This document shows positions 24,888-33,317 of a stretch of DNA of 64,000 nt, piece after piece. The stretch lies in NCBI GenBank assembly GCA_019233755.1, contig JAFAMD010000013.1:62001-126000 (forward strand), read 5' to 3'. The DNA is from Acidobacteriaceae bacterium (lineage in GTDB: Bacteria; Acidobacteriota; Terriglobia; Bryobacterales; Bryobacteraceae). The stretch's first letter is position 1. Each line of letters starts with the position of its first letter. The notes beneath the pieces were generated by a model. That model did not search any database, was not told the DNA's origin, and saw only the letters and a program-made list of their open reading frames with translations. Made by a program: the position numbers and the translations under genes.

Positions 24888-26501
24888 GTGATAAGGTATC
24901 GGACGCTCATCAACCCGGTAATCATAGCTATCTCCTCCGTGATTCTTTTGCCTGGTGTGGCAATGAAGGCGCAGGGCCTTCCAAATGGGGCAGTCGCAGC
25001 GCAAGATCCTTCCAACGAGCTATTTGTAGTAGCGGGGAAATCAGTTATCGTCGACAGCGCGCTGCCGATCGAACGTATATCTGTCGGTTTTGGCGATGTA
25101 GCCGAGGCAACTGCGGTGAGTCCCCAAGAAATTTTGGTTAACGGAAAGACTCCTGGCGAAACAAGCCTGATCGTCTGGCAGCGAGGCGGTAGCAAGCTTT
25201 TTTTCGACGTTAAAGTGGCGCCGGCCGGTTTTGCTGCAGAAAGCCGCCTGGATGCTTTGAAACGGCAGCTTGCTAAAGAGTTGCCGAACCAGAAGATCGA
25301 CGCGAGCGTGGAAGGTGATTTGGTCTTTTTGCGAGGCACCGTTAAAGACTTGACCAGCTCCGATCGCGCCATGGCGATCGCCGGAGCGATCGGCAAGCCG
25401 GTGAATCTGTTATACGTCGACGTCCCTGCACCCGAGCCGCAGATCCTGTTGAAAGTTCGTTTCGCGAGCGTGGATCGAAGCCTGAGCACGCAAGCGGGAA
25501 TTAACATTTTCAGCACTGGCGCCACCAATACAATTGGTTCCATCAGTACACAACAATTCTCCCCGCCATTGCTGAGCAGTTCGGGCGGTTCGGGAGGAGG
25601 TGGTGGTTCGGGGAGCGGTGGTGGTTCGGGAGGCGGCTCGGGTGTCGGTAGTAAAGGGGTTACGGCCACACTTACCGACGCCCTTAATCTATTCTTCTTC
25701 CGCCCCGATCTGAATCTGGGTGCAACTATCGAGGCATTGGAAGCGAAAGGCCTGGTGGAAGTCTTGGCCGAGCCGAATGTTCTGGCTGAGAACGGAAAGC
25801 AGGCGAGCTTCCTGGCCGGCGGCCAATTTCCATACCCGGTTGTGCAGGGCGCGGGTGCGGGCGGCGCCAACGCCGTGACGATTCAGTTCCAACAATTCGG
25901 CGTGCGCTTGAATTTCATCCCGACGATTACTCCTCGTGGAACGATCCACTTGCAAGTCGCTCCCGAAGTGAGTGCCCTCGATTACGCGAGCGGGGTCACC
26001 GTAGAAGGTTTCACGGTACCCGGAATATCTGTACGCAGGGTGCACACGGAGGTTGAATTGTCAGAGGGACAGAGCTTCGCCATTGGAGGTCTTCTGGACA
26101 ATCGTGAGACGCAGACGCTAAGCAAGATTCCATTCATCGGAGATATACCCATCCTTGGTAAGCTCTTTCAATCAATATCGCGCAGCAAGAATAATACGGA
26201 GCTGATGGTCATAGTTACCCCGCAGTTTGTCCGCCCCATTCCTGCCGGACAGCCCATTCCAGAGCTCAAGTATCCTGTTCCTTTTCTGCCTGCCAACACC
26301 CCGGCGGAAATGGCGACGCCTGGTCAGAAGACAACAGGCCCGGTGCCGGTGACACCACCCCCCCCGACGGTACCGGTCGAGACTCTCATTAAGAGCCTGC
26401 AAGCGGAAAAGCCTCTGATTATAAATTCGGGCTCAGGAAACGGGGGCAGCCAGGGGCAAGCGGCCGGGACCGGCACGGGGCCACCGACGGGATACCAATA
26501 G
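24888..26501 (+). CDS. cpaC: CpaC/RcpA secretin
   Basis: The outer-membrane pore of the Tad pilus, about 537 residues. I choose the GTG at 24888 because it gives a clean signal peptide (RTLINPVIIAISSVILLPG, cut near AMKAQG); the ATG at 24798 would overlap cpaB by 50 bp and add a polar extension. Then come a pilus N-terminal domain (ELFVVAGKSVIVDSALPIER), a BON-like domain, and the secretin domain (VEVLAEPNVLAENGKQASFL, VPGISVRRVHTEVELSEGQS, KIPFIGDIPILGKLF). A Gly/Ser run of about 25 residues (25579-25650) interrupts the N1 region. A Pro-rich tail ends the protein. Confidence 0.93.
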   Translation: MIRYRTLINPVIIAISSVILLPGVAMKAQGLPNGAVAAQDPSNELFVVAGKSVIVDSALPIERISVGFGDVAEATAVSPQEILVNGKTPGETSLIVWQRGGSKLFFDVKVAPAGFAAESRLDALKRQLAKELPNQKIDASVEGDLVFLRGTVKDLTSSDRAMAIAGAIGKPVNLLYVDVPAPEPQILLKVRFASVDRSLSTQAGINIFSTGATNTIGSISTQQFSPPLLSSSGGSGGGGGSGSGGGSGGGSGVGSKGVTATLTDALNLFFFRPDLNLGATIEALEAKGLVEVLAEPNVLAENGKQASFLAGGQFPYPVVQGAGAGGANAVTIQFQQFGVRLNFIPTITPRGTIHLQVAPEVSALDYASGVTVEGFTVPGISVRRVHTEVELSEGQSFAIGGLLDNRETQTLSKIPFIGDIPILGKLFQSISRSKNNTELMVIVTPQFVRPIPAGQPIPELKYPVPFLPANTPAEMATPGQKTTGPVPVTPPPPTVPVETLIKSLQAEKPLIINSGSGNGGSQGQAAGTGTGPPTGYQ

Positions 26502-26683
26502 TGTTCGGTTGTAACTTGTAGTTCGATCTTTATTCGCTGGATCGACTTCCGCCGCGGAGGTTGGCTAACGGATCGCGTTCTGTGCGTCAAAGAGCGCGGA
26601 GTACTGGGGTTCTGGAATTTATGGCCAGGCAATACAGGATGACGCGATTGAGTGTGTGCGACGAAAAGGAGGTTTCAGGCACT

Positions 26684-26872
26684 ATGTTTCGACGGATGCA
26701 AAGAGCGCTCCGATCGCGAAAGGTTTCGCGCTGCCGAGCGTTCCGGAGTGGGCTCTTGGCCGAGGACGGTTGGCAGCCGCACAGGCGCTCAACTGCTATC
26801 GTCCTCTCGACGATGGGCTTTCTAACACAAAGAGGACCGGATATCTCCCGGTTCGTGAATCCAGGCCGTTAG
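26684..26872 (+). CDS. Small basic hypothetical ORF with strong SD
   Basis: A 62-codon ORF preceded by AAAGGAGG about 11 nt before the ATG. The peptide is Arg-rich (MFRRMQRALRSRKVSR) with a short apolar middle (STAIVLSTMGFL). The N-terminal arginine stretch followed by LLAEDG faintly recalls the start of TadE/TadG pseudopilins, which are otherwise missing from this locus, but the long hydrophobic helix is not there. It may be a decayed TadE/G remnant or a chance ORF. A weak sigma-54-like TTGGCTAACGGATCGC lies at 26561-26576. Nothing else is seen in the 26502-26882 gap. Confidence 0.3.
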   Translation: MFRRMQRALRSRKVSRCRAFRSGLLAEDGWQPHRRSTAIVLSTMGFLTQRGPDISRFVNPGR

Positions 26873-26882
26873 AGGTGAAAAG

Positions 26883-28274
26883 ATGTGGAATAGAAGCAAA
26901 TTAGACGAAGACGCGACGGTAAGGGCAGCAGTAAGGAATCGGCTTGTTACCGTACTGGGCCTGGATCTGCACGAGCCCCGAAACGGTGTTTGTTTGGCTG
27001 ATGATGCCCCGTCTTGGGGCATAGAAGTGCCCCGCGAGCGCGGCAACGAACTTACATCGCAATTAAGTATCCAGGTTCTCGGGATATCGTCGGGCCCTGT
27101 GGCGACAGCCGTCATACCAGGTACTGAAGCCCATGCTGGGAATTCTGATACCCAACAGCCGTCAACCTGCCTGACACCCAAATCTATTGCAGACTCGACG
27201 CTCAATCCGACACCTACCGTATGTGTCCCAAGATTAGCCGAGACTTTTGAGCCTATCGATTCGAACGGCTCGGGAATAAATCAATCGAACCTCGGTCAAA
27301 ATACCGAGGAGGGTTCCAACGGGCAGGTAGAGCCCCTTGAAGAGAAAGGCAATTACAGAATGTTCCTTAAGCAGACGGATCTAGCCACTATGACAGCACG
27401 CCTGCAAGACTGTTCCGTCGCAGCCGATGCGCCGCAATCAACGGTCGAGACGGCGTTGATTGACTTGACCCGCAAAAGTGAAGAATTAGTTGATAAACAG
27501 GCGAGGCTATTCGAAGAAAGCCTGGCCCGAATTGGAAGCAAGTCGTTATCTCAGGCGGAAGCAAGTGTGCGCAGGGCTGTATCACGCTTGGAAAACTGTT
27601 TCGCCGAGGCTCAGGAACTGAAGTCGACGATGGACGACAGCTTGGCAAACCTTGCCAGAAAGATGACAGAAGCAGCCCAGGGGCAGATCAACGCCCTGGA
27701 AGAGAACCTGGCAAACATCGCCGGGCAGATCGGCACTCGCATACAAGCGGAGCTCGATCCGGTGGCCACCCGAATGGAGAGTTACCGTGCCCAGGTGCAG
27801 GAAATGGATGCAGCGTTTGAGACGACCTTGACGCGCTTTACACAGAAGATGGAGGAAGCGGCTCAGGGCCAGACCCGGTCCTTGGAGGAGAAGATTGCCT
27901 CGATCTCCGAACACGCTGTTTCTCAGGCGCAAGATAGTTTCCATGGCGGTATGATGCAGTTGCGAGAAGCCGCGGAGCGTTCATTCGAAGACCGGATTGC
28001 CTGCCTGAGTGAAAGTGTCGAACGGCATTTAAAGGAAAGCTTCGAAGCCTGGTCCAAGGCGCAGCTTGAGATCGTCCAGCAGCAGGCGGACAAGCTTTCC
28101 GCGGATCTTCTAGGCCAATTGCGCGCAGAGTCGGAAACTGTCGTGCACCATCTCCACGAACGCTTGAAGTCCGATGCGCAGCTTTTGGAGACGCAGACTC
28201 TGCAGGCTGTGCAGGGCAAGCTACAGAAGGTTATGGACGAGGTCCAGTTAACCCTGGGCCGCGCGTTTGCATAA
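26883..28274 (+). CDS. Long coiled-coil protein of unknown function
   Basis: A 463-residue soluble protein with no signal peptide or membrane helix. Residues 1-150 are low-complexity and polar; residues about 160-460 are nearly all helical heptads with many Ala, Glu, Gln and Leu. An internal repeat is visible: KMTEAAQGQINALEENLANI and KMEEAAQGQTRSLEEKIASI, about 73 residues apart. It resembles tropomyosin/apolipoprotein-like or methyl-accepting-type helical bundles, but no HAMP or signalling tip is present. GAGG lies 9 nt before the ATG. It follows the secretin gene, so a scaffold role near the pilus is possible but unproven. Confidence 0.7.
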   Translation: MWNRSKLDEDATVRAAVRNRLVTVLGLDLHEPRNGVCLADDAPSWGIEVPRERGNELTSQLSIQVLGISSGPVATAVIPGTEAHAGNSDTQQPSTCLTPKSIADSTLNPTPTVCVPRLAETFEPIDSNGSGINQSNLGQNTEEGSNGQVEPLEEKGNYRMFLKQTDLATMTARLQDCSVAADAPQSTVETALIDLTRKSEELVDKQARLFEESLARIGSKSLSQAEASVRRAVSRLENCFAEAQELKSTMDDSLANLARKMTEAAQGQINALEENLANIAGQIGTRIQAELDPVATRMESYRAQVQEMDAAFETTLTRFTQKMEEAAQGQTRSLEEKIASISEHAVSQAQDSFHGGMMQLREAAERSFEDRIACLSESVERHLKESFEAWSKAQLEIVQQQADKLSADLLGQLRAESETVVHHLHERLKSDAQLLETQTLQAVQGKLQKVMDEVQLTLGRAFA

Positions 28275-28285
28275 GCCACTTGATA

Positions 28286-28314
28286 TATAGAAGCTGGATC
28301 GTGTTTCTTCTATA
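28286..28314. terminator. Bidirectional stem-loop between converging genes
   Basis: Perfect 8-bp arms TATAGAAG (28286-28293) and CTTCTATA (28307-28314) with a 13-nt loop, in the 41-bp gap between two convergent genes. A/T-rich arms, no long U-run; a weak two-way terminator is likely. Confidence 0.45.
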
Positions 28315-28315
28315 G

Positions 28316-29185
28316 CTAGGCACGGGGTACCGCTCCTGCCGATCGCTGCTTGAGATCATCGCGGAAGAAGGCGTTGAGCTCAGCGAAGGAAACCGATCCA
28401 GCAAAACCGGAAAAACTGCCTTCATCCGCTATGCTCCTTGCCGCGCGAAGGAAACCGCCCCACGCGGCCCGCGCAAGAGAAGAGCCAACACTGACACGTC
28501 GTACACCCGTCTCCGCTAGATCCTTCACCGTCAATCCGGTGTCTGAGCTCATCAGAACGTTAGCGGGCTTAGGACGGACCGCCGCCACGATGGCCTGGAT
28601 CTCCTCGCGTTTTTGTACCCCAGGTGCATAGAGTACGTCCGCACCTGCCTCCGCATACGCTTGCAGACGAAGGATCGATTCTCTCAACGGTTCGGCATGG
28701 CCGACAAGGTAGCACTCAGCCCGTGCAGTGAGAAGGACGCCGGTGCCGGACTCATCGATTGCATTTCGCGCCGCCCTGATACGATCTACTGCGAGCGGCA
28801 GTTCGTAGAGCGGCATGCTGCGATCACCGGTTGCGTCCTCGATCGAGAGACCCGCGACTCCGGTTTTAGCGCACAACCGGACATTTTCCGCCATGACTTC
28901 GGGTTCATGTGCGTACCCGGATTCGAAGTCGGCGTTGACCGGCAGCTCTACTGACGCTACGATCTCCGCGATGTGGTGGAGCATCTGGTCTCGCGATAGG
29001 GCCCAGTCCGCATCCGGCAGGCCACGTGAGAAGGCGAACCCGGAACTGGTGGTAGCCAGTGCGCGGAAGCCGAGATGGCGCAGATATCTGGCCGTGCCGA
29101 CGTCCCAGGGATTTGGAATTACAAAGCAGCCGCTTTCATGAAGTCTACGGAACTCGACGCAGCAAGCGCTGAATTTGGACATCAC
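28316..29185 (-). CDS. Isocitrate lyase/PEP mutase superfamily protein
   Basis: A 289-residue TIM-barrel protein of the ICL/PEPM superfamily, which makes or breaks C-C or C-P bonds next to a carboxylate. It begins with CFVIPNPWDVGTARYLRHLG, then NADFESGYAHEP (metal-binding Asp/Glu), GLSIEDATGD, and LTARAECYLVG. The KKCGH motif of isocitrate lyase is absent, so it is a short-form family member such as an oxaloacetate or methylisocitrate-type lyase, or an uncharacterised one. It is often annotated as carboxyvinyl-carboxyphosphonate phosphorylmutase, which the sequence alone does not establish. No phosphonate genes are nearby. Confidence 0.83.
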   Translation of the reverse strand: MMSKFSACCVEFRRLHESGCFVIPNPWDVGTARYLRHLGFRALATTSSGFAFSRGLPDADWALSRDQMLHHIAEIVASVELPVNADFESGYAHEPEVMAENVRLCAKTGVAGLSIEDATGDRSMPLYELPLAVDRIRAARNAIDESGTGVLLTARAECYLVGHAEPLRESILRLQAYAEAGADVLYAPGVQKREEIQAIVAAVRPKPANVLMSSDTGLTVKDLAETGVRRVSVGSSLARAAWGGFLRAARSIADEGSFSGFAGSVSFAELNAFFRDDLKQRSAGAVPRA

Positions 29186-29275
29186 CCCACTCTACCGCCC
29201 AAACCTGAACGGGTTCGCGGAAACCAAAGTCTTGGGTAGCGTGAAAAACTCACTGGCGTTTCTGGTCCGGACTCG

Positions 29276-30268
29276 TTAAGGGACCGTGACCACGATTTTG
29301 CCGTTTTGCTGATTTGATTCCATGTAGCGATGGGCCTCGGCGATGTTAGACAGCGGGAAGGTCCGGTCAATTTTCGGCCTGAGCTTACCCTGCTCCAATT
29401 GCTGGTAGACGTACCTTTCGGCCCGGACGCGCAGATCGGAATTCGTTGTAATCTCAAAAAGCGTATAACCCCTCACGCTAAGCCCTTTTTCGAGGGCCAG
29501 GAACAGCGGAAATGGGGTTGGTTCGTAACTAAGCGCTCCGTATTCGATGATCTGTGCCCCGCGAGCGGCGCACTGCGCGAGCGTCTCAACGAACTTGCCG
29601 GCGATCGGATCGAAAATCAGCTCAACGCCCTTCTCGTTTGTCAATTGCCGAACCACGGCCGGGAGGTCTTCCTCGGCACTTGCAATCACCTTGGCGGCGC
29701 CGAAATCGAGGAGGGCCTGCTTTTTGGCTGAGGTGCGTGTTACCGCGATAGGGTGAGCGCCCGCCAGCTTAGTAAGTTCAATGGCTGCGAGCCCGACACT
29801 GCTGCTTGCTGCGGTAATCAAGACGTGCTCTCCAGGACCTGGCTTGCCGTAATGGATAACGCCTCCCCATGCTGTGAGGTATTGCATCCAGATGGACGTG
29901 CCTTCGACCGGAGAAAGATTGTCTGGGTACCGGGCCACCGCGTGAACCGGAACGATCGCTGTCTCTCCGTAGACTCCATAGGAGTTCATGGAAAATGAAG
30001 GGATCGTACTCACGCGATCGCCCACTTTAACGGCCGTGACGCCCGGACCAACCGCGTCGATGACACCGGCAGCTTCGTAACCGAGGCGTGCGGGAAAATT
30101 AGGCGATTCAAGATAGGCGCCTGTGCGGAACATCACTTCTGCGCGGTTTAAGCCTATGGCTTCCACTTTCAAGCGCACTTCATTCTTCTTAGGTTGCTCA
30201 AGGGGCATGTCTTCGATCTGCAGCACCTCTGCGGGGCCGGTGTGATGGAAGCGCACGATTTTCGGCAT
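29276..30268 (-). CDS. Zinc-independent alcohol dehydrogenase / quinone oxidoreductase (MDR)
   Basis: A 330-residue NADPH-dependent medium-chain reductase. It has GYEAAGVIDAVGPGVTAVKVGDRV, the cofactor motif ITAASSSVGLAAIEL near residues 150-164, and a normal quinone-oxidoreductase C-terminus (GKIVVTVP). The structural-zinc cysteines are absent. I place the start at the internal ATG at 30268 (MPKIVRFHHTGPAEVL), where homology to the family begins; the reading from 30391 adds 41 unrelated residues. Substrate unknown. Confidence 0.85.
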   Translation of the reverse strand: MPKIVRFHHTGPAEVLQIEDMPLEQPKKNEVRLKVEAIGLNRAEVMFRTGAYLESPNFPARLGYEAAGVIDAVGPGVTAVKVGDRVSTIPSFSMNSYGVYGETAIVPVHAVARYPDNLSPVEGTSIWMQYLTAWGGVIHYGKPGPGEHVLITAASSSVGLAAIELTKLAGAHPIAVTRTSAKKQALLDFGAAKVIASAEEDLPAVVRQLTNEKGVELIFDPIAGKFVETLAQCAARGAQIIEYGALSYEPTPFPLFLALEKGLSVRGYTLFEITTNSDLRVRAERYVYQQLEQGKLRPKIDRTFPLSNIAEAHRYMESNQQNGKIVVTVP

Positions 30269-30633
30269 GGTAATCGGATGCCAGGACATCCCGGCGGGAT
30301 TCCGCGAGGCGCGATGGTTGCTTGCAACTGGTCTCAGGGAGAGATGGCGTGCTGCCTCGTTGTCAGCGCCTACATCGAAATAGGCCTTCACCTCGTTGGT
30401 TGAGTCGCCCTAGTACTCTCACACCGGCTAGTCCCAAGGTTTAGTTACAGGCATATTAATAAGGAAGCAGAGATCTCGTGGATCGACCCCGTGAGGTGGT
30501 GTTGACGTGTCACACGAGTGTCTTACACCGGCGATTAGCTAGTAAGAACCCCAGTACTAGAACGGTACATAACCCACCGAACTGTCAATTTTACTTGCCA
30601 GTACACATTAAGACAGGCTACTATCGTCCCGCT
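30269..30633. other. Divergent intergenic region between MDR and the sigma-54 activator
   Basis: 365 bp without a gene. A possible sigma-70 promoter for the activator is TTGCCA (30595-30600), 18-bp spacer, TACTAT (30619-30624), which would start the mRNA almost at the ATG. No -24/-12 element is seen, so the activator gene is probably not self-activated through sigma-54. Confidence 0.3.
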
Positions 30634-32031
30634 ATGATCCGTGTTGTGTTGTGCTCGCACGATGTCAAGCTACAACCTCTGTTCGCGCCTGCCTTGGGAA
30701 GCGACTTTGAGGTTCTGGCAGAGCCTAACGGCGCGCAACTCCAACAAATGCTCGCAGACGGCACTGTCGATGTTGTGCTGTTAGATCTCGGTTCCGATTC
30801 CTGCGAAATCGAACAGCAGTTAGAAGTGTACAACGCTATCACTGAGCCGGGCGTGGCTGTCGTGGTGATGGCTGACGATATGGCGCGGCCGATGGCGATC
30901 GACCTTGTTCAGCGCGGTGCGCACAGCTATTGCCGAAAGCCACCTGCATTGCGCGAGTTGAAAACGGTACTCCGCCGGGCATACGAGCATGTCACGATGA
31001 GCCGGCAATTGGAGCGCAAGCCGGTGCAATCAACCCGCGTCAATTCGCCAGAGCCGGCCTCATGCGACGGTCTGATCGGAGCGAGCGCGGAAATGCAGAA
31101 GGTGTACGAGAAAATTCGCCGCGTCGCTAGCCTGGACGCTTCCGTGTTGGTGACGGGTGAAAGCGGTACCGGTAAAGAGCTTATCGCCAGGGCCATTCAC
31201 AATCTGGGTGACCGTGCTAAATCCCCATTTGTCGCTGTGTCCTGCGGGGCCATCCCCGAGACCTTGATAGAATCCGAGCTCTTCGGCCACGAAAAAGGCG
31301 CATTCACAGGCACCACCGGAACACGGACAGGCTATTTTGAACAGGCTGGCGGCGGCACGCTTTTCCTGGACGAAATCGGAGAGTTGAGCCTGCAGACTCA
31401 GGTTAAGCTCCTTCGGGTCGTGCAGCAGAAGGAGTTCACGCGTCTAGGCAGCGGCCGCGCCATTCCTTTGAGGGCACGGCTGATTCTCGCAACGCATCGA
31501 GATCTTCCGCGGATGGTTTCCGAAGGCAGTTTCCGCCTTGACCTGTACTACCGGATTAACGTAATGACCATCAATGCTCCGGCCCTTGCGGATCGGCCGG
31601 AAGATATCCCCCTCCTTGCTAACTTTTTCTTGAAGCAGTACTCCGATTTGTATCGAAAATACGTAGCTTCTATTGAGCCTGACGCGCTCTTGCTGCTGCA
31701 AGAATATGATTGGCCCGGCAACGTGCGAGAACTCGAGAACGTCATCCAAAGCGCGATCATTTGTGCCGATACGGATGGCATCCGGCTGAGAGATCTGCCC
31801 GAGCGGCTCCACTCCAGCCACGGACGAGGCACACAAATCGCTGGCGATGTCCCGCGGGGGAGCTCATTCGAAGCGCTTCTGCGCGATTTTAAGGTGAAGC
31901 TCGCGACGAAGGCTATTGAGGACTGTAACGGCAACAAAACTCTAGCGGCGCAGAGTCTGAATATCTCGCGAGCTTACCTTCATCGCCTCATCCGGTTGTC
32001 CGAGGCTGGCGGCAACCTCGATGCAGCTTAA
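30634..32031 (+). CDS. Sigma-54-dependent response regulator (NtrC family)
   Basis: A bacterial enhancer-binding protein of about 465 residues. Residues 1-120 are a receiver: phospho-acceptor Asp51 in VVLLDLGSD and Lys102 in CRKPPAL are present, but the usual acidic pair is reduced (LCSHD) and the switch Thr/Ser is Ala80. Residues 150-385 are the AAA+ domain with Walker [10 protein letters not shown], the sigma-54-contact loop GAFTGTTG, and [12 protein letters not shown]. The C-terminal Fis-type helix-turn-helix is [20 protein letters not shown]. The start at 30634 is where receiver homology begins. Sigma-54 promoters in this window lie at the pilin and cpaB genes, so it is a plausible activator of the tad locus. 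No histidine kinase is adjacent. Confidence 0.92.
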   Translation: MIRVVLCSHDVKLQPLFAPALGSDFEVLAEPNGAQLQQMLADGTVDVVLLDLGSDSCEIEQQLEVYNAITEPGVAVVVMADDMARPMAIDLVQRGAHSYCRKPPALRELKTVLRRAYEHVTMSRQLERKPVQSTRVNSPEPASCDGLIGASAEMQKVYEKIRRVASLDASVLVTGESGTGKELIARAIHNLGDRAKSPFVAVSCGAIPETLIESELFGHEKGAFTGTTGTRTGYFEQAGGGTLFLDEIGELSLQTQVKLLRVVQQKEFTRLGSGRAIPLRARLILATHRDLPRMVSEGSFRLDLYYRINVMTINAPALADRPEDIPLLANFFLKQYSDLYRKYVASIEPDALLLLQEYDWPGNVRELENVIQSAIICADTDGIRLRDLPERLHSSHGRGTQIAGDVPRGSSFEALLRDFKVKLATKAIEDCNGNKTLAAQSLNISRAYLHRLIRLSEAGGNLDAA

Positions 32032-32136
32032 ATCAGCCGTTTTCGCTAGACGCACAGCAATTTTGGCGCTTTTCTGTAGGTAGAAGCTTTCTGCAAGTAG
32101 AATTAGCTTGGAGCAAGCGAAACGCTCTCAAGCCGA

Positions 32137-33177
32137 TTGTACTGGAGGCGTTTGGCACCGGCCAACGGTTGGCGGTATAGGCTCTTCAGAGACACTGTGG
32201 GCTTTCCAGCCAGGCCTATATTGCGGGCCATTCGACCGACCACCCAGAAAGCCACTGGTTTGGCACTGCTGATCTTCTCGGCAGCGGCCTCGAGCTACGG
32301 CCAAGTTCGCGGCGAATATTCTTCCGGCTCCACCTTAACGCAGGCTGGAACGGTACCGGCTCCCGGATTCTCCTACACGAACCAGGTCTGGTACAGTTCA
32401 GGCGATCATCTGGTCGGCCCACATGGCAACAAGATCCCCATTCAGAACTCCGTTGCCATCGGCATAGACAACAACACGGTGACCTATGTTCCGGATCTCA
32501 AACTGCTCGGTGGAAATTTGGTATTTTCAGTCACGCTTGTTTTCGCGAATGGCAACTACGCCGCGCACAGCCTGTTTTTGCTCGGCACGGGCGCAAGGGG
32601 CAGTGCGTTAGGTCTGAGCAACACTGATTTAGTCCCCTTCGCTCTCGGGTGGCACCTGAAATGGGCCGACCTCCTGACCGGGAGCAGCGTAACAGCGCCA
32701 ACGGGCAGCTATACGGCGGGTGCCCCCAACAACTTGAACTCTGGCTTCTGGACCATAGGGTGGGAAACCGGAGCAACCATATATTTGAGCCGGAACAAAG
32801 CCACTCAGCTCAGCATTTACAATCTGTACGCGTGGAACACGGTGCAGTGGGATACGGGGGTTCACCCCGGCCAAAACGATTCCGTCGATTATTCCGTGTC
32901 ACAAACATTCTCCTTCGGCAAAGGTGGAAGGTGGTCGCTGCTCGCCGGCGCGGCTGGCGCCGGGCAATGGCAAACCACAAGGAACGGCGGTCAGAACCCG
33001 GTAAGGGCTGCACTGACATACCGGATCGAATCCGTCGGCTTTACGCTGAGTCTTTCAACGCCGTGGAGGGGCTTCTATATAGGAGGCAGCACTCTTTGGA
33101 ATTACGGCGCTGTGAACACTTTTGTAGGACGCACCAGCACCATCAACGCGGGCCTTACTCTCCGGAAGAGCCCGTAG
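32137..33177 (+). CDS. Outer-membrane protein, MetA-pathway-of-phenol-degradation family
   Basis: A 346-residue protein with a signal-like segment near residues 38-57 (GLALLIFSAAASSYGQ), followed by a beta-rich domain of alternating aromatic/polar strands ending in a short aromatic-poor tail. The pattern (YVPDLKLLGGNLVFSVTLVF, DLVPFALGWHLKWAD, FWTIGWETGATIYLS, NTVQWDTG) matches the Phenol_MetA_deg/SphA family of putative outer-membrane channels. The annotated N-terminus before the signal segment is long, so the true start is probably further in. The channel substrate is unknown. Confidence 0.75.
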   Translation: MYWRRLAPANGWRYRLFRDTVGFPARPILRAIRPTTQKATGLALLIFSAAASSYGQVRGEYSSGSTLTQAGTVPAPGFSYTNQVWYSSGDHLVGPHGNKIPIQNSVAIGIDNNTVTYVPDLKLLGGNLVFSVTLVFANGNYAAHSLFLLGTGARGSALGLSNTDLVPFALGWHLKWADLLTGSSVTAPTGSYTAGAPNNLNSGFWTIGWETGATIYLSRNKATQLSIYNLYAWNTVQWDTGVHPGQNDSVDYSVSQTFSFGKGGRWSLLAGAAGAGQWQTTRNGGQNPVRAALTYRIESVGFTLSLSTPWRGFYIGGSTLWNYGAVNTFVGRTSTINAGLTLRKSP

Positions 33178-33317
33178 CTGGCGCGATCTCAAGCTGTGTT
33201 GTCGTCGCGCTCCTCAAGCGACCCTGAAAACCAGCGCGACAGCGACGCGTCCTTGGCATTCACTCTTGCCGCAGCACGCTACGTCGATGACTGCGTTACG
33301 CCTAAAGACAAACCTGA

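Noticed and set aside
24794-25870. Reverse Pro-rich open frame opposite cpaC
   Set aside because: The proline run is the antisense reading of the Gly/Ser linker of the secretin.
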